Source of the DNA: DATBGO01 sp963785765
GTDB lineage: Bacteria; Actinomycetota; Actinomycetes; Streptosporangiales; Streptosporangiaceae
Assembly: GCA_963785765.1 (NCBI GenBank)
Contig: CAWAWM010000002.1
Span: 434,001 to 498,000, forward strand
Direction: 5' to 3'
Length of the DNA stretch: 64,000 bases
Part shown: piece after piece, positions 60,717 to 64,000 of the stretch
Numbering within the stretch: position 1 is the stretch's first letter
Layout: every line of letters starts with the position of its first letter
Notes under the pieces: generated by a model
What the model saw: the letters and a program-made list of their open reading frames with translations, nothing else
What the model was told of the DNA's origin: nothing
Databases searched by the model: none
Position numbers and translations under genes: made by a program

Positions 60717-61592
60717 TCAGGACTCCTGCCCGCGGGCCCGGCGCACGGCGCGGCGCAGCGCGCGGACGGTGAGTTCGCCGGCCAGATGCCGCTTGTAGTC
60801 GGCCGGGCCGCGCTGGTCAGAGCTGGGGTGGCAGTGCTCGGCCGCGATCTGGCCGGCCTGGGCGAAGCTCTCTTCGGTGGCCGGAGCGCCGGTCAGGAAC
60901 TCCTCGGCCTCGGCCGCGACGAAATGCCGCGCGCCGACGGCGGTGAGACCGACTCCCGCCGCCTCGATGGTGTCTCCGGCCAGCCAGACGGCCGCGCCGA
61001 CGGCAGCGACCGCCCAGTCACCGACCCGGCGGCCCACCTTCGCATAGGCGCTGCCGCCACCGGGCCTGATCGCGATCCTGATCTCGGTCAGCAGCTCACC
61101 GGGGGCCACCACGGTCTCGTAGGGCCCGGTGTGGAACTCCCTGGCCGATACGGTCCTGGGACCGTCCTGGCCCTGGATGACCAGGATCGCCCGCAACGCC
61201 GCGAAGGCGGCCGACAGATCCTCGGACGGATCAGCCTGGCAGAGCGAACCGCCGACACTGCCCCAGTTGCGCACGATGGGATCGGCGATGACCATCTCGG
61301 CGTCCCGCAGGATGGCAAAATGCTGGCCTACGACCGGCGCGTCCAGCAGTTGCGCATGCCGGGTCATCGCGCCGATGCACAGCTCGCCGCCGGTCACCCG
61401 CAGGTAGCAGAGCTCACTGAGCCCGTTGATGTCGATCAGCGTCTCTGGTTGCGCCAGCCGGAGCTTCATCATCGGGATCAGGCTGTGGCCGCCGGCCAGG
61501 ATCCTGGCTTCCGGGCCAAACCGGGCCAGCAGGGCAATGGCGTGCTCGACGCTGGTTGCCTTCTCGTACTCGACGTACGCCGGAACCTGCAT
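60717..61592 (-). CDS. coxM: Aerobic CO dehydrogenase, medium FAD subunit
   Basis: Flavoprotein subunit of 291 residues. FAD-binding motifs AGGHSLIPMMKLRLAQPE and the second NWGSVGGSLCQADPSEDL are clear. GGGGAGAGGG stands just upstream of ATG 61592. First gene of the coxMSL-coxD-coxE operon, separated by 57 bases from a divergent LysR gene that is probably its regulator. Confidence 0.95.
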   Translation of the reverse strand: MQVPAYVEYEKATSVEHAIALLARFGPEARILAGGHSLIPMMKLRLAQPETLIDINGLSELCYLRVTGGELCIGAMTRHAQLLDAPVVGQHFAILRDAEMVIADPIVRNWGSVGGSLCQADPSEDLSAAFAALRAILVIQGQDGPRTVSAREFHTGPYETVVAPGELLTEIRIAIRPGGGSAYAKVGRRVGDWAVAAVGAAVWLAGDTIEAAGVGLTAVGARHFVAAEAEEFLTGAPATEESFAQAGQIAAEHCHPSSDQRGPADYKRHLAGELTVRALRRAVRRARGQES

Positions 61593-61649
61593 GCACCCTC
61601 TCCCCGCGGCGGGCCGGTTGCCCCACTCTGCGTGATAATTGGGAGTGTC

Positions 61650-62597
61650 ATGACCCTCACGCAGCTTAACGCGTTCGTCCTGGTGGCCCGGCTGGGCTCG
61701 GTGACCGCCGCCGCGAACGCGCTCGGAGTCAGCGAGCCTGCCGTCTCCCAGGCGCTGTCAGCGCTCCGGCTGCACCTCGGCGACCAGCTGCTCAGCCGCG
61801 GGCCGGCCGGCATGACGCTGACCGCGGGCGGCTCCAGGCTGCTGGCCACCGCGTCACAGATCGTGGTGCTCGGCGCCGAGGCTCATGCCGCGGTCCGGGC
61901 CGCGCAGGGCGCTCCGGAGCAAATGCGGGTGGTGGCCACCTCCACCATCGCCGAGTTCGTCGTCAGCCCGCTGATGGAGGCCTTCACCCGGCGTTTCGCT
62001 GGCTCCGTCGAGGTGTCCGCCGGGGTGGCGGTGACCAGCGAGATGGCGGTACTGGTCGCGAACCGGCTGGCCGATGTCGCCATCGGCCCTGAAGTGGCGC
62101 GCGATCCGGCCCTCCCCGTGGTCAGCGAGCCGATCTTCAGGTACCGCCTGGTCGTGGTCACCGCCGGGCAGTCCAGGCTGAAGGGCAGTTTCCGCCAGTG
62201 GCGGTGGCTGGTGGACCCGTCGGGCGCCGACCCGGATAGCGACACCGGGCGGCTGCTGACCGCGCTGCGCATCCCGGAGAACCGCATCGGCGTGCTGCCC
62301 AGCCAGACCGCCGCGTGGGCCGCCGCCGCCGACGGGTCGGGGGTGGCGCCAGCGGTCGAGCACCTCGTCACCCAGCAGCTGCGCCGGGGCGAGCTGTCGC
62401 TGGTCGACCTGCCCGGGGCGCCCATGGAGGCCTGCTGGCACGCGACGCTACTGGAGCGCCAGCAGCGGAGCACGGCCGCCAGCGCACTGCGCCGATTCCT
62501 CGGCACGCCGGAGGCCATGCACCTGATGCGCTCGCCGGCCGCGGGGGTCCCGCCGTCGCGGTTCCGCCCGCCGGTGTACGTCACGCTCTGGAGCTGA
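61650..62597 (+). CDS. LysR-family transcriptional regulator
   Basis: Regulator of 315 residues with an N-terminal winged HTH (MTLTQLNAFVLVARLGSVTAAANALGVSEPAVSQALSALR) and a C-terminal inducer-binding domain. GGGAG lies 4 bases before ATG 61650. It is divergent from coxM and immediately precedes the second cox-like cluster, so it may control both. The shared 57-base gap is short for a LysR site plus two promoters; TGATAATTG at 61633-61641 may be part of it. Confidence 0.88.
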   Translation: MTLTQLNAFVLVARLGSVTAAANALGVSEPAVSQALSALRLHLGDQLLSRGPAGMTLTAGGSRLLATASQIVVLGAEAHAAVRAAQGAPEQMRVVATSTIAEFVVSPLMEAFTRRFAGSVEVSAGVAVTSEMAVLVANRLADVAIGPEVARDPALPVVSEPIFRYRLVVVTAGQSRLKGSFRQWRWLVDPSGADPDSDTGRLLTALRIPENRIGVLPSQTAAWAAAADGSGVAPAVEHLVTQQLRRGELSLVDLPGAPMEACWHATLLERQQRSTAASALRRFLGTPEAMHLMRSPAAGVPPSRFRPPVYVTLWS

Positions 62598-62739
62598 GCC
62601 CGGGAGCTTGAGCCCGGGCTGAGCTCCGCTTAAGCAAGAGCTTATTCGCGTGTTGCGGGGCCCTCTGGCCTGACGGATCATGTGGAGCCGTCACAAGTGA
62701 CGGTACACATGTGCCCGTCCAATGGCAGGAGCTTGGGAC

Positions 62740-63117
62740 ATGCGGATCGAGTCCAGCGGTCACAGCCAGGGCAATCCCCGGCTGTACGAAGCGGTTGAGC
62801 ACGCCCCGAAGACCGGCAAGAGCCCGACCGTCTGGGCGTGGCCCGAGCTGATCGACTACCTCAAAATCGCCGGGCAGCCGGTAGCCGGACCGTGGCCGCC
62901 GCACCAGGAGCCCCGCCCGGACCCCGAGGAGGACTCGCTGCCGGTGGCGGTGCCCGACCCGGAAGCGGCGCGGCCGCCGGGCACCGCGCCGGCGCCCGGA
63001 CCGGTCCCCAGCCCGGCCCCGGCAGCCAGCCCTGACCCGCGGTTCACCGCCCAGACCGGAGGAGGACCGGATGTATCCGTCTCGGTTCCGCTACGAGGCC
63101 CCGCGCACGCTCGATGA
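62740..63117 (+). CDS. Hypothetical Pro-rich protein at the second cox cluster
   Basis: Protein of 125 residues, starting MRIESSGHSQGNPRLYEAVEHAPKTGKSPTVWAWPELIDYLKIAGQPV. The N-terminal 60 residues look folded; the rest is Pro/Ala/Glu-rich and probably disordered. AGGAG lies 8 bases upstream of the ATG. The 3' end overlaps the next gene by 47 bases, suggesting cotranslation. No family recognised; placement suggests a CODH accessory role. Confidence 0.6.
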   Translation: MRIESSGHSQGNPRLYEAVEHAPKTGKSPTVWAWPELIDYLKIAGQPVAGPWPPHQEPRPDPEEDSLPVAVPDPEAARPPGTAPAPGPVPSPAPAASPDPRFTAQTGGGPDVSVSVPLRGPAHAR

Positions 63118-63946
63118 GGCGATCACGTTGCTGCGCTACGGCGGCGACTACGCCAAGGTGCTGGCCGGCGGGCAGAGCCTGGTCCCGCTGATGAAGCTGC
63201 GGTTTGCCTCGCCTGAGCTGATCGTCGACATCAACAACCTGCCCGGCCTCGGCTATCACCGCGCGGACCCGGACGGCACGCTGCGCATCGGCGCCCTGTG
63301 CCGGCATGTCGACCTGGAGCGCTCCGCGCTGCTGGCCGGCACCCAGCCGACCATGGCCGCGGCGGCGCCGCTGATCGCCGATCCCATCGTGCGGAACCGG
63401 GGCACGCTGGTGGGCTCGCTCTGCCACGCCGACCCGCAGGGCGACTGGGCGTCGGTGGTACTGGCGCTGGGCGGCTCGGTGATCGCCCAGGGCCCGGGCG
63501 GCCGGCGCACCATCCCGGTCGCCGATTTCGTCACCGGGCCGTTCCAGAATGTCCTGGAACCTGACGAGATCGCCGTCGAGGCGGTTATCCCGGCCGCGCA
63601 GGGGGTCCGCTCGGGCGGCTACCTGAAGCTCGAGCGCCGGGTCGGCGACTTCGCGACCGTCGGCGTCGCGGTGGCGGTCGAGTCCTCCGGCCCGACGGTC
63701 ACGCGAGCGGGCATCGCGCTGACCGGGGTGGGCGGATCCACCATCGCGGCGACCGCGGCCGCCGAGGCCCTGGTCGGCCAGCCGCTCAGCGCTCCGGCCA
63801 TCGCCCAGGCGGCCAGCCTCGCCGCCGAGGTGGCGCGGCCGCGCACCGACCACCGCGGCAGCGCGGAATACAAGCGGCACATGGTGGCGACGTTGGTCGA
63901 GCGCCTCCTGAGCCGCTCCGGCGGCACCGCGGAAAGGGCAGCGTGA
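63071..63946 (+). CDS. CO dehydrogenase-type FAD medium subunit (second copy)
   Basis: Flavoprotein subunit of 291 residues: FRYEAPRTLDEAITLLRYGGDYAKVLAGGQSLVPLMKLRFASPE, and RNRGTLVGSLCHADPQGDWAS. It belongs to the xanthine-oxidase/CODH medium-subunit family. GGAGGAGG lies 5 bases before the ATG. It differs clearly from coxM at 60717-61592, so it belongs to a different hydroxylase or CODH-like complex. Next gene starts one base later. Confidence 0.93.
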   Translation: MYPSRFRYEAPRTLDEAITLLRYGGDYAKVLAGGQSLVPLMKLRFASPELIVDINNLPGLGYHRADPDGTLRIGALCRHVDLERSALLAGTQPTMAAAAPLIADPIVRNRGTLVGSLCHADPQGDWASVVLALGGSVIAQGPGGRRTIPVADFVTGPFQNVLEPDEIAVEAVIPAAQGVRSGGYLKLERRVGDFATVGVAVAVESSGPTVTRAGIALTGVGGSTIAATAAAEALVGQPLSAPAIAQAASLAAEVARPRTDHRGSAEYKRHMVATLVERLLSRSGGTAERAA

Positions 63947-63947
63947 C

Positions 63948-64000
63948 ATGACCATCGTTTACGAAGACCACGGCGATGAGGCCGCGGCGCAGGTCCCGGT
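63948..64000 (+). CDS. Start of next cluster gene, probably 2Fe-2S small subunit (cut by window)
   Basis: Only 17 codons are visible (MTIVYEDHGDEAAAQVP). AAAGGG-type ribosome site upstream. By position after the medium subunit it should be the iron-sulfur or large subunit, but the visible residues cannot confirm this. Confidence 0.5.
   Translation, partial: MTIVYEDHGDEAAAQVP

Noticed and set aside
61650..62597. Start of the LysR gene far upstream at 60309
   Set aside because: That extension is a shadow of coxS and coxM; the HTH begins at ATG 61650 with a ribosome site 4 bases upstream.
1..64000. CRISPR array
   Set aside because: No series of equal-length repeats with unique spacers was seen; the repeats found are tandem coding units, operators or att sites.

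Overview
The window is a high-GC actinobacterial chromosome segment (class Actinomycetes; the order is not certain, and a Streptosporangiales- or Trebonia-like soil organism is only a guess). Evidence: a PASTA-type PknB kinase next to crgA, a rhomboid protease and ppiA; a DLW-39 microprotein beside tRNA-Ala(UGC); frequent GTG/TTG starts; G+C near 70%; and many apparently leaderless genes. The pknB/crgA/rhomboid/ppiA block and the tRNA-Ala/DLW-39 pair are both typical of origin-proximal DNA in this class.

Layout. 1-4.4 kb: cell-division/cell-wall block (pknB, crgA, rhomboid, ppiA, a DUF5324-like gene). 4.4-15 kb: a frameshifted ATP-dependent DNA ligase, the DUF6230/DUF6114 pair, a GT-C mannosyltransferase-like protein, malic enzyme and a FUSC-type membrane protein. 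15-19 kb: a bacterial RNA-repair operon, Hen1 plus Pnkp. 19.3-22.3 kb: an ArsR regulator, a His-tailed permease and an Asp/Glu-racemase-like gene in one overlapping operon. 22.6-32.5 kb: a broken DUF222/HNH gene, then alditol oxidase, DUF2252, PPK2, a MEDS/ATPase regulator and small accessory genes.

32.4-33.9 kb: a threonyl-tRNA synthetase paralogue that lacks the N-terminal TGS/editing domains. It is preceded by a 16-codon leader peptide with three consecutive Thr codons and a strong terminator hairpin. This looks like ribosome-mediated attenuation of a tRNA synthetase gene and is the most interesting regulatory element I found.

34-47 kb: a secreted transglycosylase-like protein, an ABC exporter, and a TetR/methyltransferase pair controlled by a perfect nested palindrome that lies on a near-consensus promoter. 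Next come an acyl-CoA synthetase, a ClpX-zinc-finger protein, two winged-helix regulators with a membrane partner, and scattered acetyltransferase, Nudix and DinB genes. 47.05-48.73 kb: a relic of an integrative element at tRNA-Ala, with a 33-bp duplicated att core, an integrase 3' end and an IS110 fragment. 48.7-55.6 kb: a HAD-like protein without its catalytic Asp residues, DLW-39, an ABC-F ATPase, a DUF1707/LiaF-like protein, a hydroxyacid dehydrogenase, and a diiron protein with its flavin/2Fe-2S reductase.

55.7-61.6 kb: a complete form I aerobic CO dehydrogenase operon (coxM-coxS-coxL-moxR/coxD-coxE) with the diagnostic AYSCSFR motif in CoxL. A divergent LysR gene follows, and then a second cox-type cluster (medium subunit and the start of another gene) that runs off the window. 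Carbon monoxide oxidation as an energy supplement is therefore likely.

Caution on quality: three genes (DNA ligase, DUF222/HNH, coxE) carry one-base indels in GC-dinucleotide tracts, and in two of them the indels compensate each other. Sequencing or assembly error is at least as likely as true pseudogenization.
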